44,783 bases of DNA from NCBI GenBank assembly GCA_900315845.1, contig OOHK01000003.1, forward strand, positions 1 to 44,783. The letters are read 5' to 3'. Positions 33,634-44,509 of this stretch are shown here, in pieces. Within the stretch, counting starts at the first letter, position 1, and every line of letters starts with the position of its first letter. A program made the translations under genes and the position numbers. Source of the stretch: Candidatus Avelusimicrobium luingense. GTDB taxonomy: Bacteria; Elusimicrobiota; Elusimicrobia; Elusimicrobiales; Elusimicrobiaceae. Below the pieces are notes generated by a model, which was given only the letters and a program-made list of their open reading frames with translations, was not told the origin of the DNA and made no database searches.

Positions 33634-34134
33634 CGGATATATCCAACGCAAATAATCGCTACCCGTCTCGCTCGGGGTTGCCAGGCCCGTTTCAGCCTTA
33701 CATATTTTATTAACCAAATGGGAAGTGTCTGTCGTATAACCGATACATTGTTGCTCCCCTTCCCCTTCGGAAAAAGCCATCCCTTTTCCTCTTATCACCA
33801 TATAACAACTCACTCCCCCGGTTTGCCATAAAACGCAATGCCCCCACGAGAAATTGCGATGCGGGCGATTAACGCCTGCATTAAAATCATCTGTTTCACT
33901 GATGTATGCGGGTGTATCCACATCCAACTCATCATAAGAATGTGCATAATCGCCATTGTTCATATGATATATCTGTTGGGCTTGCGCCAAGGTATGCGCC
34001 AACGTTCTGGCTTGTACGAAACGACTTTTCGCTACTGCTTTTTGATATTGCGGTAAAGCCACACTCGCCAATATACCGATGATTAGAACGACTACCAATA
34101 ATTCTATGAGTGTAAATGCTTTTATGTTTTTCAT
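33631..34134 (-). CDS. Type IV pilin-like protein (pilin 4)
   Basis: A 167-residue prepilin with leader MKNIKA, then [18 protein letters not shown], Ala at -1, Glu5 present. The conserved module continues [51 protein letters not shown]. The C-terminal domain has four cysteines (GHCVLW, VSCYMV, QQCIGY, NKICKAE), permitting two disulfides. It lies 33 nt downstream of pilin 5 on the same strand and shares the longest 5' nucleotide identity with it, so the two form a tandem, probably co-transcribed pair. AAAGGAA precedes the ATG. Confidence 0.88.
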   Translation of the reverse strand: MKNIKAFTLIELLVVVLIIGILASVALPQYQKAVAKSRFVQARTLAHTLAQAQQIYHMNNGDYAHSYDELDVDTPAYISETDDFNAGVNRPHRNFSWGHCVLWQTGGVSCYMVIRGKGMAFSEGEGEQQCIGYTTDTSHLVNKICKAETGLATPSETGSDYLRWIYP

Positions 34135-34167
34135 ACAAAATTCCTTTATGATGCTACGGTGTTACTT

Positions 34168-34611
34168 TTACAATTTGATAATCCAATAACTGCTATCCAA
34201 CGATCCGCCGGCAGGAGTTACATTAAACACCGTCTTGCAGTCCTTTTCGGTTCCGCGACAATAAAGCGTACCGGCCGGGTTTCCTTCAAAATAAGGAGTG
34301 CTTCCGTCCTTTGTAATAGCATAACAACAAGCACCATCGCAATTATGACAATGAAACCGATAAAACCCTTCGGGGATTTCTATATCCAACTCGCTTATAT
34401 CGGTAGTACGTTTTCCGTTAGCCATTTCATAAACTTGCTGGGCTTGATGGATTTTTTGGAGCATAAGAATGGCTTCCGTAGCGCGCGATTTCTTCACGGC
34501 TCTTTGATATTGCGGCAACGCCACGCTCGCCAATATACCAATGATTAAAACTACTACCAATAATTCTATGAGTGTAAAACCGTTTGCTCGGGTTGACGTT
34601 ATTTGTTTCAT
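34168..34611 (-). CDS. Type IV pilin-like protein (pilin 5)
   Basis: A 147-residue prepilin. The leader MKQITSTRANG is longer than in the others and ends in Gly, the canonical residue at -1; it is the only one of the eight with Gly. [18 protein letters not shown] follows, then VALPQYQRAVKKSRATEAILMLQ. The C-terminal domain includes YEMANGKRTTDISELDIEIP and a cysteine-rich patch (FHCHNCDGACCYA, LYCRG, KDCKT). The ATG at 34611 follows GGGA; the frame extends upstream to 34674 without support. TATAAT on the minus strand (34653-34648) may drive this gene and pilin 4. It is divergent from ruvA. Confidence 0.88.
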   Translation of the reverse strand: MKQITSTRANGFTLIELLVVVLIIGILASVALPQYQRAVKKSRATEAILMLQKIHQAQQVYEMANGKRTTDISELDIEIPEGFYRFHCHNCDGACCYAITKDGSTPYFEGNPAGTLYCRGTEKDCKTVFNVTPAGGSLDSSYWIIKL

Positions 34612-34694
34612 ATATTCCCTTTTTCTACTAGTAAAAATCTTGGTTATATTATACAAAAACCGTCCAAACAGCAAGGACCGATTTAGACCAATTA

Positions 34695-34709
34695 TGCTAA
34701 AATAGAGAA
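34695..34709 (+). promoter_or_regulatory. Extended -10 promoter of ruvA (leaderless candidate)
   Basis: TGC-TAAAAT (hexamer 34698-34703) followed by exactly 6 nt and the ruvA ATG at 34710, with no ribosome-binding site. The expected transcription start coincides with the start codon. The -35 region shows no clear consensus, as is common with extended -10 promoters. Confidence 0.6.
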
Positions 34710-35321
34710 ATGATAGTTTATCTGCAAGGTAAAATTTTAGAAGTCAGCGACGGTAGCGTCGTCGTCTTGTGTAACGGGATCGGATACGAGGTGAATATCA
34801 CTAAAAACTCCGCGCAGGAACTCGTTGCCGGACAAGAAGTGGTGCTTTATGTAGCGGAATCTATCTCGCCGTACGACGGCACCATGCTCTACGGTTTTTT
34901 ACACAAAGAAGACAAAGAGTTATGGCAACTGTTCCGTGACGCTATCCCCAATACAGGAGCCAAAAAAGCGTTAGATTTACTAAATAAAGCCTTGCGTTCG
35001 GTGGCTGATTTTCACCAAGCCATTATTAAGCGCGACCCTAAAATTTTAACGGGCATTTTCGGTTTTACGTCCAAAACCGCGGAAAAACTGATTAACGCCT
35101 TGAAAGATAAAATGGATACAATTACCGTTCAAGGTGAAAGCAAAATTAAAGTGTTGGATGATGCGCCGTACTTATCTAATGTATTAGAAGCGTTAGGGGC
35201 GCTGGGTTATTCCGCTACGGAAGCGCGCCGTGCGTTAGACACCTTGCATACACAAGGAATCGGCCCGAACGAAAAAATTGAAACGATTATTAAAGAAGCC
35301 TTACGGGTGCTGAAAAAATGA
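34710..35321 (+). CDS. ruvA: Holliday junction branch-migration subunit RuvA
   Basis: Binds four-way junctions and positions the RuvB motors. The 203-residue protein starts [12 protein letters not shown] (domain I OB fold), has the loop [22 protein letters not shown], a helix-hairpin-helix region ([17 protein letters not shown], which is less standard than the usual GVGPKxAL), and a C-terminal domain ([20 protein letters not shown]) that contacts RuvB. It overlaps ruvB by 4 nt. The lack of a leader suggests translation by a different initiation route from its SD-led neighbours. Confidence 0.93.
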   Translation: MIVYLQGKILEVSDGSVVVLCNGIGYEVNITKNSAQELVAGQEVVLYVAESISPYDGTMLYGFLHKEDKELWQLFRDAIPNTGAKKALDLLNKALRSVADFHQAIIKRDPKILTGIFGFTSKTAEKLINALKDKMDTITVQGESKIKVLDDAPYLSNVLEALGALGYSATEARRALDTLHTQGIGPNEKIETIIKEALRVLKK

Positions 35322-36340
35322 GCAATCAAAACGAAATTTTAGACGTTACCCAACTGCCTGACGAGTCTGCCGGACTTGAAGCCGCGCTTCGCCCGGCGAC
35401 GTTAGATGAATTTGTCGGGCAAGAAAAATTAAAAGACAATTTACGCATTTTTATCAAGGCCGCCAAAACCCGCAAAGAAGCGCTGGACCATTGTTTGTTT
35501 TATGCCCCGCCCGGTTTAGGTAAAACCACGCTTGCTAATATTTTAGCGCATGAAATGGGCGTCAATATCAAAGTAACGTCCGGCCCGGTGCTGGCTCGCC
35601 CCGGCGATTTGGCCGCCATGCTCACGACCGAACTGGCCGAAGGCGACATCTTATTTATTGACGAAATACACCGCTTAAATCCCGCCGTAGAAGAAGCCCT
35701 TTATCCGGCGATGGAAGATTTTACGTTTTTTATCAACACCGGCAAAGGCGCCGGATCTACCACCTTAAAATTAGCCGTTCCGCGTTTTACGCTCGTCGGT
35801 GCGACAACCCGCTCCGGTCTTTTAACGGGGCCGCTTCGCGACCGCTTTGGCATTGTGTTTAATCTCGGTTTTTACGAAACGCCGGAAATTACCGATATCT
35901 TGGAACGCTCTGCGCGGCTGTTAGATATTTCCGCCGAGCGCGAAGGTCTTACCGAACTGGCCAAACGTTCCCGCGGCACGCCGCGTATCGCCAATCGCTT
36001 ACTGCGCCGCGCGCGCGATTTTGCCCAAGTAAAAGGAAATGGTATCATCACGCAACAAATTGCCCAAAGTGCCATGGATTCTTTAGATATTGACGCCGAA
36101 GGATTAGACAGCGTGGATAAACGCATTTTAGAAGCCCTGATTGACCGCTTTGGCGGCGGCCCGGTAGGCGTAGAAAATTTAGCCATCGCCGTTTCCGAAT
36201 CTATTGATACGTTAACAGACGTCATTGAACCCTTTTTAATTAAAGCCGGATTTATTGCACGCACCCCGCGCGGGCGCGTGGCGACGCGCAAAGCCTATGA
36301 ACATTTAGGCCGTAAATTGCACGCCGATTTATTATTTTAA
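35318..36340 (+). CDS. ruvB: Holliday junction helicase motor RuvB
   Basis: AAA+ ATPase that drives branch migration with RuvA. The 340-residue protein has [19 protein letters not shown], Walker [16 protein letters not shown], Walker [26 protein letters not shown], sensor [18 protein letters not shown], the arginine-rich sensor [21 protein letters not shown] and the C-terminal winged-helix ([21 protein letters not shown]). Length and motifs are standard. The coupled start (ATGA) ensures balanced synthesis with RuvA. Confidence 0.98.
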   Translation: MSNQNEILDVTQLPDESAGLEAALRPATLDEFVGQEKLKDNLRIFIKAAKTRKEALDHCLFYAPPGLGKTTLANILAHEMGVNIKVTSGPVLARPGDLAAMLTTELAEGDILFIDEIHRLNPAVEEALYPAMEDFTFFINTGKGAGSTTLKLAVPRFTLVGATTRSGLLTGPLRDRFGIVFNLGFYETPEITDILERSARLLDISAEREGLTELAKRSRGTPRIANRLLRRARDFAQVKGNGIITQQIAQSAMDSLDIDAEGLDSVDKRILEALIDRFGGGPVGVENLAIAVSESIDTLTDVIEPFLIKAGFIARTPRGRVATRKAYEHLGRKLHADLLF

Positions 36341-36360
36341 TTAACGTAAAATTAAACCGC

Positions 36361-37653
36361 ATGAAAAAAGAACTTCGGGTATTTTATGTCGCTTGTTTGG
36401 CCGCGTTAGTAAGCGCGGCGTGTATGGTTCCTTCCGCAAAAAAAGCGCAAAAGGTACCATCCGGCACGTCGGCGGTAAAGGCAGAAACCGCTACCCAAAA
36501 AACAACTTCCACCGCACCGACATCTTCGGCAGAAGCAACCGAACAAGAGCCGCCCGCACAAGCACCCGCGGCGGATCAATCGGCTGAAACAAAGGCATTA
36601 AAAATCGTGCGCGTGTTGTTGGCCGACAATCAATCGGAAACAAAAATCGAACACTCGGGGCGCGTTTATATTTACACACAAAATTTAGATAAAAAATATA
36701 AAGTATCGTCGGAAGGGACGTTATCTGTACGTTTTGCGGGAAACGGGAAAGTGCAAGTCGGCACGTTAAAAAGCGACCAACCCATTATCATTGAGCCCGC
36801 CAAAGAAACACTTTTAACATGGAGCGGAAATATTTATAGCGGAAAAATTTTTGTTGTCCCCGCGCAAAACACTTTTATTCTGGTGGAACACGCCGATTTG
36901 GAAACATACTTATATGGCGTGCTTCCATACGAGATGAGTTATTCGTGGCCGGCCGAAGCGTTAAAAGCGCAAGCGGTAGCCGCGCGCACATACACCTTGC
37001 GCACGTTAGAAACCGTTAAAAACAAATACTTTGATTTATACAGCGACGTGCGCAGCCAAATGTATAAAGGCGGCGGCAAACAATATCCGTCGGTAAAAAC
37101 CGCCGTGGACGCAACCAAAAGCCAAGTGCTTATGTATAACGATAAACTCTTTTATACATATTATCACGGTAATTGCGGCGGTGGGACCGACGATGTAAAA
37201 AGTTGGAACGAATCGGCCCGCACCATTAAACCGCTTTCCGGCGCATCTTGCGCGTACGATTCACACTCTAAAACATACAGTTGGAAACAAGATATTGCGC
37301 ACAGTAAAATTTTGAATTATATGAAAACGGTGGGCCTCACCGGAAAATTAAAAAATATCCGGATTACCCAACGTACCAAAACCGGCCGCGTTACCCGTTT
37401 AGCCGTACAAACCAATAAAGGGGTAAAAATTGTAGCGTGCAATCCGTTACGTTTAGCCATCGGGCTGAAAAGTTGTAAGATTACCAAAATGCAAGTGGAT
37501 TCGTCGGTCGTGCACTTTGCCGGACATGGCTACGGGCATGGCGTGGGCATGTGCCAAGACGGGGCCAACGGCATGGCCAAAGCCGGTAAAACATACGAAC
37601 AAATTTTGAAGAACTATTATCCAGGGGCCAAACTGACCACCCTGAAAAAATAA
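36361..37653 (+). CDS. SpoIID/LytB-domain lipoprotein
   Basis: A 430-residue exported protein. The N-terminus MKKELRVFYVACLAALVSAAC has a lipobox (VSAAC, lipidated Cys21), followed by a low-complexity Ala/Thr/Pro/Glu linker to about residue 80. The SpoIID domain holds VEHADLETYLYGVLPYEMSYSWPAEALKAQAVAARTYTL, YSDVRSQMYKGGG and the C-terminal GHGYGHGVGMCQDGANGMAK...YYPGA. SpoIID proteins act on peptidoglycan (lytic transglycosylase or amidase enhancer); outside spore formers they probably trim denuded glycan. It lies 20 nt after ruvB and 2 nt before queA in one plus-strand unit. Confidence 0.9.
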   Translation: MKKELRVFYVACLAALVSAACMVPSAKKAQKVPSGTSAVKAETATQKTTSTAPTSSAEATEQEPPAQAPAADQSAETKALKIVRVLLADNQSETKIEHSGRVYIYTQNLDKKYKVSSEGTLSVRFAGNGKVQVGTLKSDQPIIIEPAKETLLTWSGNIYSGKIFVVPAQNTFILVEHADLETYLYGVLPYEMSYSWPAEALKAQAVAARTYTLRTLETVKNKYFDLYSDVRSQMYKGGGKQYPSVKTAVDATKSQVLMYNDKLFYTYYHGNCGGGTDDVKSWNESARTIKPLSGASCAYDSHSKTYSWKQDIAHSKILNYMKTVGLTGKLKNIRITQRTKTGRVTRLAVQTNKGVKIVACNPLRLAIGLKSCKITKMQVDSSVVHFAGHGYGHGVGMCQDGANGMAKAGKTYEQILKNYYPGAKLTTLKK

Positions 37654-37655
37654 TT

Positions 37656-38693
37656 ATGGCTTTTGAACGATTCAAACAATTAGACCTTGATCCATTAATT
37701 GCAAAACAACCTGCTACTCCGCGCGACAGTTCGCGCCAAATGGTTTTACACCGAGACACACACACGATTGAACACCGTATTTTCCGTGATATCCACGAGT
37801 ATTTTAATGCGGGCGACGCTCTTGTTATCAACAACACAAAAGTTTTCCCCGCAAAACTTTTTGCCCATAAACCTACCGGCGGCAAGGTGGAAGTGCTGCT
37901 TGTCCGCCCGACAACAAATCCCCGCACATGGGCAGTTTTAACACGTGATTATAAAGAAGGTATTACGTTAGACTTCGGCGACGGACTTTGTGCAAAAGTG
38001 CTAGGTAAAACCGACGCCAATGAAGCCATTTTGGAATTTAATACAGATGATATTTTGCCGTTTTGCGACGCGCACGGTTTAATGCCTTTACCGCAATATA
38101 TTGAAAAAGCCCGCAAACACAGCGGGATGAGTGCGAGTATTGAAACTGATAAAGAACGCTATCAAACCGTTTATGCCAAATATAAGGGATCTATTGCCGC
38201 TCCGACGGCAGGTTTTCACTTTACCCCGGAATTACTGCAAAAATTAAAAGATAAGGGTGTGCAGATTTGTTACATTACGTTACATGTGGGGTGGGGAACA
38301 TTTAAGCCGCTTCGCGGAGAACCGCAAGACCACAAAATGCTGGCCGAACTCGGCGAGGTTTCCCCCGAAACGGCGGATACGTTAAATAACGTGCGCGCGG
38401 CGGGAAAGCGTGTTTTTTCGTGCGGGACGACCAGCACGCGCACGCTGGAAAGTTTTACGGACGAAAAACATATCACACATGCTGGCAAAAAATGGACAGA
38501 TTTGTTTATTTATCCCGGTTACAAATTCAAAGCCATTGATTGTTTGATTACCAATTTTCACTTCCCCGATTCCACGCCTTTGTGTATGACAAGTGCGTTT
38601 GCCGGCGAAGATTTTATTTACGAAGCATACTTGCAAGCCGTAGAGAAAAAATACCGTTTTTACTCATTTGGCGACAGCATGATGATATTATAA
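37656..38693 (+). CDS. queA: S-adenosylmethionine:tRNA ribosyltransferase-isomerase
   Basis: Adds the epoxycyclopentanediol moiety from SAM in queuosine synthesis at tRNA position 34. The 345-residue protein shows LVINNTKVFPAKLFAHKPTGGKVEVLL, HGLMPLPQYIEKA, the diagnostic AAPTAGFHFTPELLQKLKDKGV, LHVGWGTFKPL, SCGTTSTRTLES and NFHFPDSTPLCMTSAFAG. Length is normal. It is followed 17 nt later by pilin 6, which could be read through from this operon. Confidence 0.96.
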   Translation: MAFERFKQLDLDPLIAKQPATPRDSSRQMVLHRDTHTIEHRIFRDIHEYFNAGDALVINNTKVFPAKLFAHKPTGGKVEVLLVRPTTNPRTWAVLTRDYKEGITLDFGDGLCAKVLGKTDANEAILEFNTDDILPFCDAHGLMPLPQYIEKARKHSGMSASIETDKERYQTVYAKYKGSIAAPTAGFHFTPELLQKLKDKGVQICYITLHVGWGTFKPLRGEPQDHKMLAELGEVSPETADTLNNVRAAGKRVFSCGTTSTRTLESFTDEKHITHAGKKWTDLFIYPGYKFKAIDCLITNFHFPDSTPLCMTSAFAGEDFIYEAYLQAVEKKYRFYSFGDSMMIL

Positions 38694-38710
38694 CGTATAA
38701 GGAGATCTGT

Positions 38711-41633
<2,923 letters not shown>

Positions 41634-41723
41634 AGTTCCTCTTACCGTTATGGAGTTACTTTATTTTAGCAAATTTTACGTCGTTGTGCTGAAGTGAATT
41701 TTAGCATAAATATACTATGCGCG

Positions 41724-42176
41724 CTACAACTGTTGTGCGTATGCACACATTTTTGCATCTGAAGGTTGCGAGGTGCTGTATGTTCCGCAAATAATGTTTG
41801 TTTCTCCGGGATTGACATAAATATAATAGCGAGTCCCTTGCGGAAGCCGTTGAGCAATAGCCCCCGCCGCCTCCCCGCTCGTGTGCCGGACATCATAGGC
41901 AAAATCCGTTGTTTTGGTTCGTGCACGTCCGGAATATGTATTTGTCACTCCGCGAATTTCAATATCTAAATCATCCAGTGTTTGGGCATATTCGTTATTG
42001 GCTAAATAATAGGCTTCGTTGGCTTTGGCAATTTGACGCACTAATAATACTGCTTCACTCAAACGCGCCTTTTCTACCGCTTTTTGATATTGCGGCAAGG
42101 CTACGGCCGCCAAAATACCGATAATCAGTACAACTACCAATAACTCAATAAGTGTAAATGCTTTTGTGTTTCTCAT
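41724..42176 (-). CDS. Type IV pilin-like protein (pilin 7)
   Basis: A 150-residue prepilin with leader MRNTKA before [18 protein letters not shown], Ala at -1, Glu5 present. The module [51 protein letters not shown] follows. The C-terminal half resembles pilin 3 ([35 protein letters not shown]), so pilins 3 and 7 look like a subfamily although they lie 22 kb apart. AAAGGAA lies about 8 nt before the ATG. It is divergent from the small lipoprotein at 42232, and their -10 boxes overlap. Confidence 0.88.
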   Translation of the reverse strand: MRNTKAFTLIELLVVVLIIGILAAVALPQYQKAVEKARLSEAVLLVRQIAKANEAYYLANNEYAQTLDDLDIEIRGVTNTYSGRARTKTTDFAYDVRHTSGEAAGAIAQRLPQGTRYYIYVNPGETNIICGTYSTSQPSDAKMCAYAQQL

Positions 42177-42219
42177 AAACTAATTCCTTTTAATTTATTC
42201 TATAAAATTTCGGTTTTAG

Positions 42220-42231
42220 TATAATATAATT
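42220..42231 (+). promoter_or_regulatory. -10 box of the small lipoprotein gene (leaderless candidate)
   Basis: TATAAT (42220-42225), 6 nt, then the ATG at 42232; no ribosome-binding site. On the opposite strand TATACT (42223-42218) could serve pilin 7, so the divergent promoters would compete for polymerase. Confidence 0.5.
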
Positions 42232-42405
42232 ATGAAACAAATACTGATAATGATGGCGTTGTTAGGGTTAGCCGCCTGTGCTTCCCCCGAAAAAAGACCG
42301 TTGGTCGGGGCAGATCGGGACGCACACGGGTGTATCGGTTCTGCCGGATATACATGGAGCGAAACATTACAACAATGCGTGCGCCCTTGGGAAGTAAATA
42401 AATAG
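42232..42405 (+). CDS. Small lipoprotein with GCIGSAGYTW motif
   Basis: A 57-residue protein. The signal sequence MKQILIMMALLGLAAC ends in a lipobox (GLAAC, lipidated Cys16). The mature part is short: ASPEKRPLVGADRDAHG, then the motif GCIGSAGYTWSETLQQCVRPWE with two cysteines that could pair. From memory, similar D-x-HGC-x2-SAGYTW-x5-Q-x-C-x-R tails occur in small lipoproteins of several Gram-negative groups, without a known function. Translation probably starts on a leaderless mRNA. It is followed by the infC promoter with no terminator visible. Confidence 0.8.
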   Translation: MKQILIMMALLGLAACASPEKRPLVGADRDAHGCIGSAGYTWSETLQQCVRPWEVNK

Positions 42406-42409
42406 TCAT

Positions 42410-42460
42410 TTGACACTATATTTGCCAACTTAGTATAATAATAAAGTCCCCAGAGGGGAC
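42410..42460 (+). promoter_or_regulatory. infC operon promoter and 5' hairpin
   Basis: TTGACA (42410-42415), an 18-nt spacer, then TATAAT (42434-42439). Transcription would begin near 42446, where GTCCCC-AGA-GGGGAC (42446-42460) forms a hairpin at the very 5' end, followed by ATTTTT. This may stabilise the mRNA or act in autoregulation of the translation-factor operon. Confidence 0.65.
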
Positions 42461-42482
42461 ATTTTTACCAAAAGAAAATTGA

Positions 42483-43022
42483 ATGGCAAGATTTGATACT
42501 AGAAGAGTGTACAAGCAAGACTTGTACTGCCGTAACCAAAATATTCGCGCGGACGAAGTACGCGTCATCAATTCGGATGGCACCATGTTGGGTGTTTTTC
42601 CGACGCGTGAAGCCATTGCGATGGCAAAAGAACAAGAGTTGGACTTAGTGGAGATTTCTCCAAACGCCCAACCTCCTGTCTGTAAAATACTAGATTACAA
42701 CAAGTATGTTTATGAACAGGGAAAGAAGGCCTCGGAAGCCAAGAAAAAACAAGCGAAAGTGTCGCTGAAAGAATTGCGTATTAAATCACGCATTGCGCCA
42801 CATGATTTGGAAGTAAAACTTCGTCAAATTGAAGAGTTTTTACGTAAGAAAAACCAAGTTCGCTTTGTAGTGGTATTCCGCGGGCGCGAAAACCAGCACA
42901 AAGATCTGGGTATCCAGATTCTCAACGACACGGCCAAACGGTTAGAACCGTTAGCAACCGTGGACGGCGGCCTGCAACAGTTGGGCAACCGTATGAGCAT
43001 GACCTTTGTGCCTAAAAATTAA
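42483..43022 (+). CDS. infC: Translation initiation factor IF-3
   Basis: Binds the 30S subunit, blocks 50S joining and checks the initiator codon. The 179-residue protein has the N-domain (NQNIRADEVRVINSDGTMLGVFPTREAIAMA, VEISPNAQPPVCKILDYNKY), a lysine-rich linker (KKASEAKKKQAKVSLKELRIKSRIAPHDLEVKLRQIEEFL) and the C-domain (VRFVVVFRGRE...). The start is ATG rather than the rare AUU used in E. coli, with no strong Shine-Dalgarno, so codon-based autoregulation is not evident. The classical infC-rpmI-rplT order follows. Confidence 0.97.
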   Translation: MARFDTRRVYKQDLYCRNQNIRADEVRVINSDGTMLGVFPTREAIAMAKEQELDLVEISPNAQPPVCKILDYNKYVYEQGKKASEAKKKQAKVSLKELRIKSRIAPHDLEVKLRQIEEFLRKKNQVRFVVVFRGRENQHKDLGIQILNDTAKRLEPLATVDGGLQQLGNRMSMTFVPKN

Positions 43023-43102
43023 AACCGATTTTTCGGCTCTTTTTGTAGTGACTGCGTTCGGGGCTTGACCGGCTCCCGCCGCAGGTTGTGTAAATAAGAG
43101 CC
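43023..43102 (+). promoter_or_regulatory. Candidate structured ribosomal-protein leader before rpmI
   Basis: Between infC and rpmI, GGCTCTT (43035-43041) pairs with AAGAGCC (43096-43102), CTGCG (43052-43056) with CGCAG (43080-43084), and GGGG (43060-43063) with TCCC (43074-43077). The RNA would be a long rod with internal loops placed 22 nt before the rpmI start. L20 represses this operon in other bacteria by binding mRNA, so an L20 or L35 autoregulatory site is a reasonable inference. Confidence 0.5.
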
Positions 43103-43124
43103 AATTTAATAAAGGAAAATAAAA

Positions 43125-43331
43125 ATGCCTAAATTGAAAAATCACGCAGGCGGTAAAAAGCGTTTCCGCAAAACCGCCACGGGTAAATTCACCCACAGAA
43201 AAGCCGGCAGAAAACACTTGCTAACGCCTGTTTCTGCCTCGCGCAAGCATGAAATGCGTAAGACTGGGGTTATCACGCCTGAGTCTAACAAAGGGAAGAT
43301 CTTGAAAAAATATCTCCCCATGGCTAAATAA
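43125..43331 (+). CDS. rpmI: 50S ribosomal protein L35
   Basis: A 68-residue basic protein beginning MPKLKNHAGGKKRFRKTATGKF, with the family blocks HRKAGRKHLL and KILKKYLPMAK. It binds 23S rRNA in the large subunit. AAAGGAAA precedes the ATG, and rplT follows after 11 nt. Confidence 0.97.
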   Translation: MPKLKNHAGGKKRFRKTATGKFTHRKAGRKHLLTPVSASRKHEMRKTGVITPESNKGKILKKYLPMAK

Positions 43332-43342
43332 GAGGTTGAAAC

Positions 43343-43693
43343 ATGAGAATTAAATTCAGCGTTCCCAGACACGCAAGAAAGAAAAAAGTATTGAAAAGAG
43401 CCAGCGGCTATTACGGAGATAAATCCCGCCGCTTGCGTATGGCTACGCAGCAACTCGGTAAATCCGGTGTGCATGCGTATGTTGACCGCAAAGACAAAAA
43501 AACCACCTATCGCCAAACGTGGATTATGCGTATTAACGCCGCGGTACGCGAAGAAGGGTTGTCTTACTCTAAATTCATCAGTGGCTTAGCCAAAGCGAAC
43601 ATCACGCTTAACCGCAAGATGCTCAGCGAAATGGCCATTAAAGACCCGGTGTCCTTCAAGAAATTGGTGGACGTGGTCAAAGCCGCCAAATAG
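43343..43693 (+). CDS. rplT: 50S ribosomal protein L20
   Basis: A 116-residue early-assembly protein of the large subunit and, in several bacteria, the translational repressor of this operon. Typical blocks: ARKKKVLKRASGYYGDKSRRLRMATQQ, DRKDKKTTYRQTWIMRINAAVREEGLSYSKFISGL and NRKMLSEMAIKDPVSFKKLVDVVK. The N-terminus (MRIKFSVPRHARKKK) is close to the usual MxRVKxG start but slightly divergent. GAGGTT precedes the ATG, and an intrinsic terminator ends the operon. Confidence 0.97.
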   Translation: MRIKFSVPRHARKKKVLKRASGYYGDKSRRLRMATQQLGKSGVHAYVDRKDKKTTYRQTWIMRINAAVREEGLSYSKFISGLAKANITLNRKMLSEMAIKDPVSFKKLVDVVKAAK

Positions 43694-43714
43694 TTTAGTA
43701 AGTGCAGGCAAAAA

Positions 43715-43743
43715 CAGCCACGTGAAAGCGTGGCTGTTTTTTT
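43715..43743 (+). terminator. Intrinsic terminator of the infC-rpmI-rplT operon
   Basis: CAGCCACG (43715-43722) pairs with CGTGGCTG (43729-43736) around TGAAAG, followed by seven T. It may also work on the other strand (AAAA upstream) for pilin 8. Confidence 0.92.
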
Positions 43744-43760
43744 ATGAAAAGTTATACTTG

Positions 43761-44264
43761 TTAGCGTTGATAGATTTTATAAACGCGACACGCACCCAAC
43801 ATACAACTGCTTTGCGAATGGAAAGTCCCTAGGCTGGCGCAGAGTTTATCATACCGCGACCCTTGCACGGTGGTAGCCGCCGTGCAAAACACACCACCGG
43901 GGGTCATCGTGTCATTCAGATAATGAATAATATATTCGTTTTTCAAAGTGGTATTGTTGGAACATTGTACTTCTTGCTGTCCATACAAAATACAACGGCC
44001 CCAATCAAAATTAGCCTGATTGCCCGCAATACTGGTGGCCGGGACATCAATAGATAATTCGTCAAAATCGGTGGCGTAAGATCCTGTTGCCATATAGTGC
44101 GCCTCGTTGGCATCGGCGAGACTTTTGGTTATCGCCATTAAATTGGAAAACCGGCTTTTATCTACCGCTTTTTGATACTGAGGGAGCGCGACCGATGCCA
44201 AAATACCGATAATCAAAACTACCACTAACAGTTCTATTAACGTAAATGCTTGATTGTTTTTCAT
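43761..44264 (-). CDS. Type IV pilin-like protein (pilin 8)
   Basis: A 167-residue prepilin with leader MKNNQA before [18 protein letters not shown], Ala at -1, Glu5 present. The module [51 protein letters not shown] follows. The C-terminal domain has six cysteines (GRCILY, VQCSNN, VFCTAA, KLCASL, SSCMLGACR); its GRCILYGQQEVQC block aligns with GHCVLWQTGGVSC in pilin 4, so these two share a C-domain type. GAGGAG supports the ATG, and TTAACA with TATAAA 17 nt later upstream gives a plausible promoter. A candidate small RNA lies further upstream. Confidence 0.88.
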   Translation of the reverse strand: MKNNQAFTLIELLVVVLIIGILASVALPQYQKAVDKSRFSNLMAITKSLADANEAHYMATGSYATDFDELSIDVPATSIAGNQANFDWGRCILYGQQEVQCSNNTTLKNEYIIHYLNDTMTPGGVFCTAATTVQGSRYDKLCASLGTFHSQSSCMLGACRVYKIYQR

Positions 44265-44334
44265 CTTGTTACTCCTCAGATACTATATTTATAAATATAG
44301 CAAAAAACAATGTTAAGTTTTACCTTTCACAGAC

Positions 44335-44407
44335 AAAAAAATAGGGGAAGCCTCGCTCCCTACGGAGCATCCCCGTCCATAACGCGGGTTTCTTTGGCCT
44401 TCCCCTA
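44335..44407 (-). ncRNA. Candidate small structured RNA with own promoter and terminator
   Basis: On the minus strand, TTGAAA (44440-44435), a 16-nt spacer and TATACT (44418-44413) form a good promoter. The predicted RNA starts near 44407 and has an 11-bp closing stem (44399-44409 with 44340-44350; AATAGGGGAAG/CTTCCCCTATT). The stem encloses two hairpins: GCTCC-GTAG-GGAGC (44368-44355) and a bulged CCCGCGT/ACGGGG hairpin (44388-44371). Seven T follow the closing stem (44341-44335), as in an intrinsic terminator. No open frame fits. I cannot match it to 4.5S, 6S, tmRNA or a riboswitch that I know. An attenuator for pilin 8 is the alternative. Confidence 0.6.
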
Positions 44408-44509
44408 TTGCTAGTATAAGTGGTTTTGTAAAAATTTCAAGACCTAATTTTGAAAATTTCCGCAATACGTCTTTTTTTGGTATAATAGATATATAATTAA
44501 AGTTGTTTT

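Noticed and set aside
38540-38710. Long N-terminal extension of pilin 6
   Set aside because: It lies within queA in another frame; AAGGAGA and the short leader MKNNKA fit a start at 38711.
43830-43840. CCTAGG sequence resembling the inverted-repeat core
   Set aside because: It lies inside pilin 8 coding sequence and lacks the TTGGGCC arm and AAATAGG; chance match.
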